DNA of 64,000 nt from contig QFPK01000001.1 in the NCBI GenBank assembly GCA_003248865.1, positions 186,001 to 250,000 of the forward strand, read 5' to 3'. The translations under genes were made by a program, and so were the position numbers. The DNA comes from Sphingomonas sp. (GTDB lineage Bacteria > Pseudomonadota > Alphaproteobacteria > Sphingomonadales > Sphingomonadaceae). The notes beneath the pieces were generated by a model. The model was not told the origin of the DNA. It worked only from the letters and a program-made list of their open reading frames with translations, and ran no database searches. The number at the start of each line of letters is the position of its first letter. The stretch's first letter is position 1. Shown one piece after another: positions 27,264 through 35,669 of the stretch.

Positions 27264-28184
27264 TCAGTAGTGGACCTGCTCCACCTCGATCCCCCGTGCC
27301 CTCAACAGCGATTGGACACTGTCATCCCCGATCAGGTGGCCCGTTCCTACGGCTACGAAAACCGTACCTGGCTTGTCCAGACGTCGGATCAGCTGTTCTG
27401 CCCAGCGTTTGTTGCGGTCCGTTAGCATGATTCGCGCGCTTTCGGGCGTTTGCGCCATCTCCGCATGCAGCAGTTTTCCCGCAGCCTCAGCCTCTCCCGC
27501 AGCCCAGTGTGCAATCAGCTTGTCCATCCGACCCATAAGTTCTTCGCCGTTGCGAACGAACGCCATCAGCCCTGCCACCTGTTCTGCTTCGGGGATGGAA
27601 TCGAGCATCCGCATCTGCTCTTCGGCGGTTTCGAATGCGCTGATCGTCTTGCTGGCCGATTTTGCTGCGTTTTCCAGCACCTTTTCGGCCCCGCTATCCA
27701 TCGAAAAGCCTCTCTGCAAATAGTCGATGACCATCACGGTCATTGAGACAAACCAGGGCTCGAATGATTCCAGTTGCTCCGTTGCGACGCCCATCTCGTT
27801 CAGTCGCTTTTTGTATGCGGCATGATCATCGGCTGACAGGCGCTGAGCCATGGTACGGCCGGACGGATCCTGCGCCAATTGCATGATCGCCGGCTCGAGC
27901 GCGGCCTTGTCGTCGAACGGCAGGATTTCCATCATCAACTTATCAGATGAGTCGAAGGCCTTTGCGATGCCGTCATCGAACCAGGAAAGACCGGGTTTCA
28001 GCAGGTGTACGGTTCCGAACAAATAGATGGTCGTGTCTTCGTCCCGGAACACCCACAAGGCTGGATCGGCATCGACACGGCCTTCACGCTTCGTCTCTCC
28101 TTCCGGGCCGGCTGCAACCGTAGATGGCAGCGAAAGACATAGCAGTGCGAAAAGAAGGGTAGGCAGGCACGTAAGCAACTTCAT
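27264..28184 (-). CDS. TraB/GumN-family protein
   Basis: This 306-residue exported protein has a signal peptide (MKLLTCLPTLLFALLCLSLPSTVAA). The TraB/GumN fold (related to Tiki/PrgY metalloproteases) shows the N-terminal TTIYLFGTVHLLKPG with its GxxH and the C-terminal GTVFVAVGTGHLIGDDSVQSLLRARGI with the second GxxH. Both putative metal His are present. The start at 28184 is chosen for the signal peptide; in-frame sequence 17 codons upstream adds no family match. The biological role is unknown in bacteria of this group. Confidence 0.88.
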   Translation of the reverse strand: MKLLTCLPTLLFALLCLSLPSTVAAGPEGETKREGRVDADPALWVFRDEDTTIYLFGTVHLLKPGLSWFDDGIAKAFDSSDKLMMEILPFDDKAALEPAIMQLAQDPSGRTMAQRLSADDHAAYKKRLNEMGVATEQLESFEPWFVSMTVMVIDYLQRGFSMDSGAEKVLENAAKSASKTISAFETAEEQMRMLDSIPEAEQVAGLMAFVRNGEELMGRMDKLIAHWAAGEAEAAGKLLHAEMAQTPESARIMLTDRNKRWAEQLIRRLDKPGTVFVAVGTGHLIGDDSVQSLLRARGIEVEQVHY

Positions 28185-28253
28185 ACATTTTCCTTCAGGA
28201 CCCAAAATCCCGTCTACACTCACTGGCCAAGTCACAGGCTCAAGCCCAGCAAG

Positions 28254-30227
28254 TCAGCGTTCAACCCTTAGCCCGAGCCATAGCGTCCGCGGCGTGCCCA
28301 GGTCGATGGACCCGCCGACGTTGCGCGTCACAACATCCGCGTCGAACAGATTTTCGCCACGCGCAAACAGCGACACGCCCTTCATCACCCCAAGCTCGGC
28401 GAACAGGTCCAGCGTGGTCGCGGCGGGCAGCGCATCGGTCTCCAGATCATCCTCATATTGCCGGCCGACATGCCGCAGCGTGGCCGACAGGCTCGCGCCC
28501 GCGAACGGGCGCCAGCCCGCCGTGGCAGACAGCATCAGGTCCGGCACCTGCGCCGGCCGCAACCCGTCCATGGCGCTGCCGTCCGCCCGCACCCGGCTGT
28601 GCGTCCAGGCGAGACTGCCAGACAAGTCGAAGGCGGAAATCGCAAGTGCGCCCGTCACTTCCAGCCCGCGCGCCTCGATGGCCTCCACATTGCGCCGCTG
28701 GCGCAGGTTCGTCCCAACCGTCACATTGGCGATGGCGTCCTTCAACCTGTTGTCGAACGCCGTCACCGCCAGCCGCATGGTGGGCAGCGGCTGGAACTCG
28801 GCACCGATTTCCACGCCCTGCAGCTGTTCGGGCTTCAGCGCCGCATTGGCCTCCGTCGTCACCGGAAACACCACGAACGGGCGGTAAAGCTCGTTCAACG
28901 TCGGCAAACGGAAGTTGGAATAGGCCGCCGCGCGCAGGCTAATCGCCCCCGTCGCACGCCACAGCAGCCCAGCACGGCCGCTTGCCCGCCATTGCGTGCG
29001 ATCAGCGAACTCTTGCGCGGTCGTCACGAGGCCCGCCGCGTTGCGGCTTTCATAATAGCCACCCCGGATCGCCCAATGATCCAGCCGCGCGCCGCCCGTC
29101 AGCACCAGATCGCCCAGCGTCCAGTCATCCTCCACGAACAGCCCCGTCGCCAGCTGTTGTCCGCCCGCACGTCTCCGTGCGGTGACAGCGCCCGTGGACC
29201 CGTTGAACGCAGTCTCGAACATGGTGCCGTCGGCCCAGCGCAGGTCGCCCCCGATCCGCAGCAGATGCGAATCCCCCAGCGGCGGCCTCAGCTCGATCTT
29301 GCCGCCCACACCCGTCGCCGGGGTGTTGTGCTGATCCAGCGTGGGGCGATATGTCGTGGAGCTGATCACGATATTGGTGAAGTTGCGCGCCTGCACATAG
29401 GCCAGCGCCTCCACGTCCCAGTCCCCGCGCGCGATCAGCCGCAGGCTCACATCCTGCCCCTCACTGCTGGAATCCGCCCCCTTGAACCGCAAGGTCCGCT
29501 CATCCCGGAACAACAGCACCCGCGCCTGAAGCTCCGCCGACCCGGCCGGAATCACAGCCCGGCCACCAAGACTCCACCCCGAATTGGCCGCCCGTGCGGA
29601 CGCCGCCACACGCTGATCCGCCGGAGTCGTCCAGAACCCGTCAGACCGGTCCCAGCGCCCGGACAGGCTGGCAAAGCCGCCGCCCAGATCCGCCGTCACA
29701 CCACCCTGCACCCCCGTCGAGCCAAAACTGCCGCCCTCTGCCTGCACCGCGAGCCCCGGCAGTTCCCCACGCGTGGCGCTCATCAGCTCAATGCTGCCCG
29801 CCACCGCACCGGCAGCAAACGCGCCCGCACCGCCCCCCCGCGTCACCCGCACCGCCCCCAGCCGCTCCGGCGCGAGCGCCGTGAACGGCACGAAACCGAA
29901 GAAGGGGTCCGCCACCGGCACGCCATCCAGCGTCACCAGCGTCCGGCTCGCGGCATTGCCGCCCAGCGCCCGCAACGTCGCCCCCTGCGCAGACGGATTC
30001 GCCGAGCGGCTGTCAGACCGGCGGAACTGCTGAAACCCCGCCACATCCAGCAAGGCCCCCTCCAGCCGCCCCACCTCACGCAGCCGATCCGCGTCGATCA
30101 GCACCGATCCATAAGCCGGAACCCCCGGCCCCATCGGCAGCCCACGCCCCAGCACAAGAATATCGTCGGTTTCCGCAAGAGCCGGCGCCGCGATCATGAT
30201 GGCGAGCAAGGACAGGGTAAACCGCAT
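28254..30227 (-). CDS. TonB-dependent outer-membrane receptor
   Basis: This 657-residue outer-membrane receptor has a signal peptide (MRFTLSLLAIMIAAPALA), a TonB-box-like DDILVLG and a plug domain (VDADRLREVGRLEGALLDVAGFQ to VRVTRGGGAGAFAAGAVAGSIEL), then a 22-strand barrel. BtuB/vitamin-type spacing is suggested by the compact plug. The end (GTPRTLWLGLRVER) lacks the usual terminal Phe or Trp, which is a little unusual. The ATG at 30227 gives a clean signal; an upstream in-frame extension runs through the palindromic repeat and is rejected. No cobalamin riboswitch was recognised upstream. Cargo unknown. Confidence 0.9.
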   Translation of the reverse strand: MRFTLSLLAIMIAAPALAETDDILVLGRGLPMGPGVPAYGSVLIDADRLREVGRLEGALLDVAGFQQFRRSDSRSANPSAQGATLRALGGNAASRTLVTLDGVPVADPFFGFVPFTALAPERLGAVRVTRGGGAGAFAAGAVAGSIELMSATRGELPGLAVQAEGGSFGSTGVQGGVTADLGGGFASLSGRWDRSDGFWTTPADQRVAASARAANSGWSLGGRAVIPAGSAELQARVLLFRDERTLRFKGADSSSEGQDVSLRLIARGDWDVEALAYVQARNFTNIVISSTTYRPTLDQHNTPATGVGGKIELRPPLGDSHLLRIGGDLRWADGTMFETAFNGSTGAVTARRRAGGQQLATGLFVEDDWTLGDLVLTGGARLDHWAIRGGYYESRNAAGLVTTAQEFADRTQWRASGRAGLLWRATGAISLRAAAYSNFRLPTLNELYRPFVVFPVTTEANAALKPEQLQGVEIGAEFQPLPTMRLAVTAFDNRLKDAIANVTVGTNLRQRRNVEAIEARGLEVTGALAISAFDLSGSLAWTHSRVRADGSAMDGLRPAQVPDLMLSATAGWRPFAGASLSATLRHVGRQYEDDLETDALPAATTLDLFAELGVMKGVSLFARGENLFDADVVTRNVGGSIDLGTPRTLWLGLRVER

Positions 30228-30302
30228 GGCCGTTCCCTGCGGACATCCTGGCGCAGACGCAACCTCAGCTATAGGCAGGGTTGGTGGTGGCCTTGAAAGA
30301 CC

Positions 30303-30348
30303 CCAAGGGCTCTGCCCTTGGAACCCGGCAGGGAGCCGTGCTCCCTGC
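30303..30348 (-). repeat. 46-nt double-hairpin module, copy 2
   Basis: Hairpin C (CCAAGGGC-TCT-GCCCTTGG), 6-nt spacer AACCCG and hairpin B (GCAGGGAGC-CGT-GCTCCCTGC) give 46 nt. It is the reverse complement of copy 1 apart from small differences outside the stems. Confidence 0.85.
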
Positions 30349-30532
30349 ACCCACATTAGTAGGCCAGTCGTCGAGGTTGTGCTGACGGTTGAGTTGATTG
30401 CCTGCGGCGCCAGCGCGTTGCAGCGCCGCAGGCAATTAAAGCATGTCACGTGCGCGCTGCGAGGGCAGCGCGCAACGCAAATGTCGAGGGTGCAGGGAAA
30501 TCATTTCCCTGCCCGCCGGAGGCAAAAAAACC
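30303..30532 (-). repeat. Composite intergenic palindromic element, full copy 2 (inverted)
   Basis: This is the same element as at 8047-8275 but on the other strand. It holds the 46-nt double hairpin at 30303-30348, the central hairpin with 11-bp arms (30400-30410 and 30423-30433), hairpin A at 30492-30512, and CCGCCGGAGGC followed by seven A. It fills the gap of 313 bases between the aminotransferase stop and the TonB receptor start on the minus strand, so any receptor promoter must lie inside or just after it. Confidence 0.85.
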
Positions 30533-30540
30533 TCGTCCCC

Positions 30541-31737
30541 TCAGGCCGCCTTCGCCGCCAGCTCGCGCGCCGTCGCGCAAGCCAATTCGATCCGGCTCAC
30601 GGCGTCCAGCGCCTCCGCTTCGCTCAGCAGCAGCGAGGGCAGCAGGCGCACGCAGTTTTCGCCGCCGCCGGCCACCAGCAGACCGTGGTCGCGCGCGATC
30701 CCCATGAAGTCGCGGTTGTTCGGGATCAGCTTTAGCCCGATCAGCAGGCCTTTGCCGCGGATTTCCGAGACGATGTCGGGGTTGCGGGCGGCAAGTGCCT
30801 GCAGTTCGGTTTTCAGCAGCGCCGACACCTTCTCCACATTCGCCAGCGTTTCGGGGCTGGAGATTGCATCGAACGCGGCGATGCCCACCGCCATGGCGAG
30901 CGGGTTGCCGCCGAAGGTGGAGCCATGGACGCCGGCGACCATGCCCTTGGCGGCTTCGCGGGTGGCCAGGAAGGCCCCGATGGGGAAGCCCCCGCCCAGC
31001 GCCTTGGCGATCGCCATGATGTCCGGCTCGACGCCTTCGAACCATTGGTGGGCGAACAGCTTTCCGGTGCGGCCCATGCCGGACTGCACCTCGTCATAGA
31101 TCAGCAGCACGCCATGCTTCGTGCACAGCTCGCGCACGCGCTTCAGCCATTCGCCGGTCAGCGCGCGGGCGCCGCCTTCGCCCTGCACGGGCTCCACGAT
31201 CAGGGCAGCCGTGGTGGGCCGGGCGATGGCTTCGGCGATACCCGCCTCGTCATCGATGGTCAGCTGCACATAGCCGGGCAGGCGTGGGCCGAAACCTTCG
31301 ACATAGCTGGGGTTTCCGGCTGCGTTGATGGCGGCATAGGTGCGGCCGTGGAACGAGCCCGCGAAGCCGATCACGTCGATGCGCTCGGGCTGGCCGTTGG
31401 CATGGTGATAGCGGCGCGCCGTCTTCAGCGCGCCTTCCACCGCTTCGGAGCCGGAGTTGCCGAAGAACACCACGTCGGCGAAGCTGGCGCCCGTCAGCCG
31501 CTCGGCCAGGGCTTCCTGCCCCGGGATGCGGAAGATGTTGGAGACATGCCAGAGCTTGCCGGCCTGTTCGGTCAGCGCCTTCACCAGCGCGGGGTTGGCG
31601 TGGCCCAGCGCGTCGGTCGCGATGCCCGCCACGCAATCGAGGTAGCGGCGGCCGTCCACATCGAACAGCCAGCTGCCTTGGCCATGAGACACCGTCAGCG
31701 GCGCCCGGTTGTAGACGCCCAGAAGCGCGTCGGTCAT
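30541..31737 (-). CDS. Class-III aminotransferase, ArgD-like
   Basis: This 398-residue PLP enzyme belongs to the acetylornithine/aminoadipate/GABA aminotransferase group. Seen are FGNSGSEAVEGALKTARRYHHANG, GSFHGRT, VEPVQGEGG, LIYDEVQSGMGRTG, the PLP Lys in DIMAIAKALGGGFPIGAF and GSTFGGNPLA. It could be acetylornithine aminotransferase, but argF, the usual neighbour, is absent. A DUF1338 (2-oxoadipate dioxygenase/decarboxylase) gene lies 30 bp upstream in the same operon, so transamination of 2-aminoadipate or a related amino acid is an alternative. No gene symbol is given because the two readings cannot be separated here. Confidence 0.88.
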   Translation of the reverse strand: MTDALLGVYNRAPLTVSHGQGSWLFDVDGRRYLDCVAGIATDALGHANPALVKALTEQAGKLWHVSNIFRIPGQEALAERLTGASFADVVFFGNSGSEAVEGALKTARRYHHANGQPERIDVIGFAGSFHGRTYAAINAAGNPSYVEGFGPRLPGYVQLTIDDEAGIAEAIARPTTAALIVEPVQGEGGARALTGEWLKRVRELCTKHGVLLIYDEVQSGMGRTGKLFAHQWFEGVEPDIMAIAKALGGGFPIGAFLATREAAKGMVAGVHGSTFGGNPLAMAVGIAAFDAISSPETLANVEKVSALLKTELQALAARNPDIVSEIRGKGLLIGLKLIPNNRDFMGIARDHGLLVAGGGENCVRLLPSLLLSEAEALDAVSRIELACATARELAAKAA

Positions 31738-31767
31738 TCCATATTCCTTTCTTGGCGGCGGGCGCGC

Positions 31768-32793
31768 TCAGGCTGCCCGCGTCATCGCGAAAATGCCAGT
31801 CGCATTGCTGCTGTCAAACGACAGATCCATGCGGCCGGTCGCCGGGTCAATCTCCCGGCTGATGAATTCATAGAAAGAGCCGGGCACTCGTCGCGAAATC
31901 TCGCCGCTATCGGTGGTGAAGCGTCGTTCGACCATGTCCGCCTTCAGCGCGGTCTGCCGCACGCGGCCTTCGCGCGCCACTTCCACCCGATCCTTGATGG
32001 GGAAGCCTTCGGCGCGCAGCGAATCGGCCAGCGCCTCCACATGCGCGACGCGATCGGTGACATGGTTGAAGCTGTTGCCCTCGGTCGCGATCCAGCCCGC
32101 CTCGGCGGATTGCGCCAGCAGCACTTCGTAATCGGCCAGCGCCACCGGGCCATGCTGGCGCGCAAAGGCCGCCACGATCTCCGGCAGACCCGCCAGCGCC
32201 AGCTCCAGCGGCGCTTCTCCGGCCTCGTTCATGGCCGCCAGCAGTGCCTGCGCGGCCTGACCCAGCGGATCGCGAGAGGTGCCGAATACGCGGCCTGCCG
32301 CATCGGCGAACTCGCCATCGAAGCGATCCACATGCAGCTCGCTCACGAAATATTGCGGGATCGCCTCGGGCAGGTCGAGATGGGCATAGGCGTGGCCCGT
32401 CATCTTCAGCCGGGGCAGCGGATAGGTGTTCGCCTTCACATAGCCCAGCGGCTCGAGAATGCGCGCGAAGGCGAGATGCCCTGCCGGCAGCGCACCTGTC
32501 GGGCCTTGCGCAAACAGAATGGTGCGCAGCGCGCCATGATCGAACAGGATGCGGCGGCCGGATCCGGCCTCGCGCCGGGCATAGGCGGCCCCGCTCGGCA
32601 CGCGGACGACAAGATCATCCGACAGCACAACGGCAAGCGCCATCGCGAAGGCCGCACGGGAAACCGAGCCGCCACTCTGCGCGAGCAGCGCTGCGTCCAC
32701 ATCCAGCGCCTCCAGCGCAGCCGTGTCGCCCAGCACCGACTGCACCAGCCGCCCAACCATGCCTTCATTCACGCTGCGCATGAGAGTCTCCAT
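31768..32793 (-). CDS. DUF1338 protein, probable 2-oxoadipate dioxygenase/decarboxylase (HglS/YdcJ family)
   Basis: This 341-residue protein matches DUF1338, whose characterised members (HglS in Pseudomonas putida, YdcJ in E. coli) are Fe(II) enzymes turning 2-oxoadipate into D-2-hydroxyglutarate in lysine catabolism. Conserved stretches are KMTGHAYAHLDLPEAIPQYFVSELHVDRF, the metal-region ATEGNSFNHVTDRV, GFPIKDRVEVAREGRVRQTALKAD and RRVPGSFYEFISREIDP. It is transcribed with the aminotransferase downstream, and a LysR regulator is divergent. This supports a small aminoadipate/lysine catabolic unit, a function inferred from family and context. Confidence 0.87.
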   Translation of the reverse strand: METLMRSVNEGMVGRLVQSVLGDTAALEALDVDAALLAQSGGSVSRAAFAMALAVVLSDDLVVRVPSGAAYARREAGSGRRILFDHGALRTILFAQGPTGALPAGHLAFARILEPLGYVKANTYPLPRLKMTGHAYAHLDLPEAIPQYFVSELHVDRFDGEFADAAGRVFGTSRDPLGQAAQALLAAMNEAGEAPLELALAGLPEIVAAFARQHGPVALADYEVLLAQSAEAGWIATEGNSFNHVTDRVAHVEALADSLRAEGFPIKDRVEVAREGRVRQTALKADMVERRFTTDSGEISRRVPGSFYEFISREIDPATGRMDLSFDSSNATGIFAMTRAA

Positions 32794-32860
32794 CTTGCCA
32801 ACAGCCCCAACCCGTGCATCCTTCCCTTGCGGAACACAAATCGGAAAGGCGCATTTGCTT

Positions 32861-33799
32861 ATGACAGATGGGAATGAAGGCGCACGCCGCTTCCTCCCCC
32901 CAATGGGCGCCCTGAACAGCTTCGCCGCCGCCGCCCGCCTCGGCAGCTTCTCCGCCGCAGGGGCCGAAACGGGCCTGACCCAAAGCGCCGTCAGCCGCCA
33001 GATCGCGCTGCTGGAAGACTGGCTGCAACGCCCCCTGTTCGATCGCGCCGGCCGCCGTGTCAGCCTGAACGCAGACGGCCGCGCCTACGCCGACGAGATC
33101 GCCCCCGCGCTTGACCGCATCCGCCGTGCCACCGCCCGGCTCAGCCGCAACCGCCCCGCCAACGAGCTGACCATCGCCACCCTCCCCAGCTTCGGCATGC
33201 GCTGGCTCGCCCCCCGCCTACCACGCCTCAGCGCCCGCCATCCGGAACTGGTGGTGAACTTCGCCGCCCGCTCCATCCCCTTCGACCTCGCCACCGAAGG
33301 CTTCGACGCCGCCATCCACTTCGGCACAGACGACTGGCCAGACGCCACCCACGACTTCCTGTTCCGCGAACAGGCGCTCCCCGTCTGCGCACCGGACTGG
33401 CTGGAAACCCACCCCATCCGCACCCCACAGGACTTCCTCAACACCCCGCTCCTGTTCCAGAGCAACCGCCGCACCGCCTGGGATCGCTGGCTGGCGCTGG
33501 CCGGAGTCGACGCCCCGCCCGTGCCTCCCGGCCCGGTGTTCGAGCATTTCCTGATGCTCGCCCAGGCAGCTGCGGCCGGCACAGGCGCCGCCCTCATCCC
33601 CAGCTTCCTCATCGAACCCGAACTCGCCGCCGGCACGCTGGTCTGCCCGCTCCCGATCCCGCTTTCCACCGACGAGGCCTATTGGCTGGTCCATCCCCGC
33701 ACCGGCACGCCCAATCCGGCGCTGGACCGGTTCCGGCAATGGCTGGCGGACGAGGCGCGCGGGCAATCAAACCAAGTCACACGCGCGATATCAGAGTAG
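32861..33799 (+). CDS. LysR-family regulator (GcvA-like), C-terminus within a repeat
   Basis: This 312-residue regulator has an N-terminal HTH (LNSFAAAARLGSFSAAGAETGLTQSAVSRQIALLEDWLQRPLFDR) and a GcvA/AmpR-type effector domain (ATLPSFGMRWLAPRLPRLSARHPELVVNFAAR). The ATG at 32861 gives a short leader before the HTH. Divergence from the DUF1338/aminotransferase pair suggests it controls them. The last residues (QSNQVTRAISE) and the stop codon lie in a truncated copy of the composite intergenic repeat, so the repeat has replaced or extended the original C-terminus. Confidence 0.92.
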   Translation: MTDGNEGARRFLPPMGALNSFAAAARLGSFSAAGAETGLTQSAVSRQIALLEDWLQRPLFDRAGRRVSLNADGRAYADEIAPALDRIRRATARLSRNRPANELTIATLPSFGMRWLAPRLPRLSARHPELVVNFAARSIPFDLATEGFDAAIHFGTDDWPDATHDFLFREQALPVCAPDWLETHPIRTPQDFLNTPLLFQSNRRTAWDRWLALAGVDAPPVPPGPVFEHFLMLAQAAAAGTGAALIPSFLIEPELAAGTLVCPLPIPLSTDEAYWLVHPRTGTPNPALDRFRQWLADEARGQSNQVTRAISE

Positions 33800-33860
33800 C
33801 GCACACCACAAATGTTGTGGGTGCAGGGAAATCATTTCCCTGCCCGCCGGAGGCAAAAAG
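33765..33860 (-). repeat. Composite intergenic element, truncated copy overlapping a coding end
   Basis: It starts inside the LysR gene at GGCAATCAAACCAAGTCACACG, which matches the interval next to the central hairpin of the copy at 17494, and keeps only half of that hairpin. Hairpin A is intact (33823-33843), followed by CCGCCGGAGGCAAAAA. The right-hand 46-nt module is absent. Confidence 0.75.
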
Positions 33861-33867
33861 CCGGACG

Positions 33868-34584
33868 TTAATCCACTTCTTCTCCAATTACAGGTGGCAA
33901 CAGGAGGTTCAGTTGCCGATAGGCTTCCGGCGTGAGGTGAAGGGCATCCTTGCGGTAGCGTTCAGGCACTTCGACGGCTGCCGGGCCCAGGAGGGAAAGC
34001 GGGTCCTGGATGTCGGCGCGATGGGCAGTGGCAATGCCGGGCAGGGCTTGCGAGAAGTCCGAGAGATAAGGTTCGACATGGCCGCGCCAGATCAGGCGGC
34101 GGGCGATATCCGGCCGGATGGGCGGAATGGGTTTCAAGATGATCAGCTTCACGCCGCGCGCTTCAGCGGCAGCGGCCATGGCGGCCATGGCGGCCTTGCT
34201 GGTTTCCAGGGCGCGGGCGCGGCCGGCTGCGCTGGTGAGGCTGGCGGCGACGGCGTCGTTCACGCCGGCCTGAACGATGGCCAGCTCCGGCTTGTGGCGG
34301 TCCAGTGCGGCCTCGAAGCTGGGCACGAGGCGGATCGCGCTCTCGCCGCTGTGGCCCTGGCGGGTGATGGGGTAGGGCCGCTCCGGCAAGGGGCGCCACT
34401 GGGCGACGCGGCTATCCCCGAACAGAAGAACCCCGCCTGTGGCCGTGCCGGGCGCGGGGCGGGGCAGCAACGGGCCGGTGGCAGGCTGAAGGAGGACCAG
34501 CTTTTCCGAGCGCCAGTGCCAGCCGACCGCCAGCGCGGCTGCGGCACCGACCAGAAGGATGGCGAACAGGATGCGGACGAGCAT
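33868..34584 (-). CDS. SGNH/GDSL hydrolase-family exported protein
   Basis: This 238-residue protein has one N-terminal membrane helix or uncleaved signal (MLVRILFAILLVGAAAALAVGWHW). The SGNH fold shows block I LLFGDSRVAQW (nucleophile Ser), block III VQAGVNDAVAA and block V YRKDALHLTPEAY (Asp/His). It is probably a membrane-anchored periplasmic esterase or acyl/acetyl hydrolase. The ATG at 34584 is chosen because the region upstream is antisense to prs and lacks family features. It is divergent from prs. Confidence 0.88.
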   Translation of the reverse strand: MLVRILFAILLVGAAAALAVGWHWRSEKLVLLQPATGPLLPRPAPGTATGGVLLFGDSRVAQWRPLPERPYPITRQGHSGESAIRLVPSFEAALDRHKPELAIVQAGVNDAVAASLTSAAGRARALETSKAAMAAMAAAAEARGVKLIILKPIPPIRPDIARRLIWRGHVEPYLSDFSQALPGIATAHRADIQDPLSLLGPAAVEVPERYRKDALHLTPEAYRQLNLLLPPVIGEEVD

Positions 34585-34719
34585 TGTCAGGCCGGGGCCT
34601 CCGTGTCTGGACCGGTCTTGTCGGGCAGGCGGGGGAGAGTTGCAACTGTGCGGTGCGCAGGCGTTGCGGGGCGGGCAGGCATCCGCTAGGCGCATCCGCA
34701 ACAAAGGGGTGATGACCTG

Positions 34720-35661
34720 ATGAAATTGCTTGCCGGCAACAGCAACCCGACGCTCGCGGCCGAAGTCGCCCGCTATCTGGAAATTCCGCTGACGAAGGCT
34801 TCCGTGCGGCGTTTCGCCGACGAGGAGATTTTCGTGGAGATCCACGAGAATGTGCGGGGCGAGGATGTGTTCGTGCTGCAATCCACCAGCGCGCCCGCCA
34901 ACGACAATCTGATGGAACTGCTGATCTGCATCGATGCGCTGCGCCGTTCCAGCGCGAAGCGGATCACGGCGGTGATTCCCTATTTCGGCTATGCCCGGCA
35001 GGATCGGAAACCGGGGCCGCGCACCCCGATCTCCGCCAAGCTGGTGGCGAACCTGATCACGGTGGCGGGGGCGTCGCGCGTGTTGTCCGTGGACCTGCAC
35101 GCGGGGCAGATTCAGGGCTTCTTCGATATCCCGACGGACAATCTCTATGCCGCGCCGGTGATGTCGGCCGACATTCAGGCGCGCTATCCGGATTATGCGG
35201 GCAAGCTGATGGTGGTGTCGCCGGATGTCGGCGGGGTGGTGCGGGCCCGCGCGCTGGCGCGCCGGCTGGGCAATGCGCCGCTCGCCATCGTGGACAAGCG
35301 GCGCGAACGGGCGGGCGAATCCGAAGTGATGAACATCATCGGCGACGTGCGCGGGCGCTATTGCATCCTGATCGACGATATCGTCGATTCGGCGGGAACG
35401 CTGTGCAATGCCGCGCAGGCGCTGATGGATGCGGGCGCGGAAGGCGTGGTCGCCTATGTGACCCATGGCGTGCTTTCCGGCGGGGCGGTGGCACGGGTGG
35501 ACGGCTCGGCGCTGACCGAGCTGGTAATCACCGATTCCATCGGTTCGACGCCGCCCGTGCTGGAGGCGAAGAAGATTCGCCCGCTGACCATCGCGCCGCT
35601 GCTGGGCGAGGCGATCCGGCGGATTTCGGACGAAAGCTCCGTCTCCTCGCTGTTCGACTGA
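34720..35661 (+). CDS. prs: Ribose-phosphate pyrophosphokinase (PRPP synthetase)
   Basis: This 313-residue cytosolic enzyme makes PRPP from ribose-5-phosphate and ATP for nucleotide, His and Trp synthesis. Seen are the flexible loop YFGYARQDRKPGPRTPISAK, the ATP/Mg region SVDLHAGQIQGFFDIPTDNL and the PRPP loop CILIDDIVDSAGTLCNAA. Length and motifs are those of class I enzymes. It leads two glycosyltransferase genes on the same strand: GT25 begins 8 nt after its stop, so at least that gene may be co-transcribed. Confidence 0.96.
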   Translation: MKLLAGNSNPTLAAEVARYLEIPLTKASVRRFADEEIFVEIHENVRGEDVFVLQSTSAPANDNLMELLICIDALRRSSAKRITAVIPYFGYARQDRKPGPRTPISAKLVANLITVAGASRVLSVDLHAGQIQGFFDIPTDNLYAAPVMSADIQARYPDYAGKLMVVSPDVGGVVRARALARRLGNAPLAIVDKRRERAGESEVMNIIGDVRGRYCILIDDIVDSAGTLCNAAQALMDAGAEGVVAYVTHGVLSGGAVARVDGSALTELVITDSIGSTPPVLEAKKIRPLTIAPLLGEAIRRISDESSVSSLFD

Positions 35662-35669
35662 GGCCGCCC

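Noticed and set aside
30228..30302. Cobalamin riboswitch before the BtuB-like TonB receptor.
   Set aside because: No B12-box-like conserved bases were found, and the gap is almost entirely filled by the composite repeat.
33800..33867. A separate small gene after the LysR regulator.
   Set aside because: The region is hairpin A and flanks of the truncated repeat.
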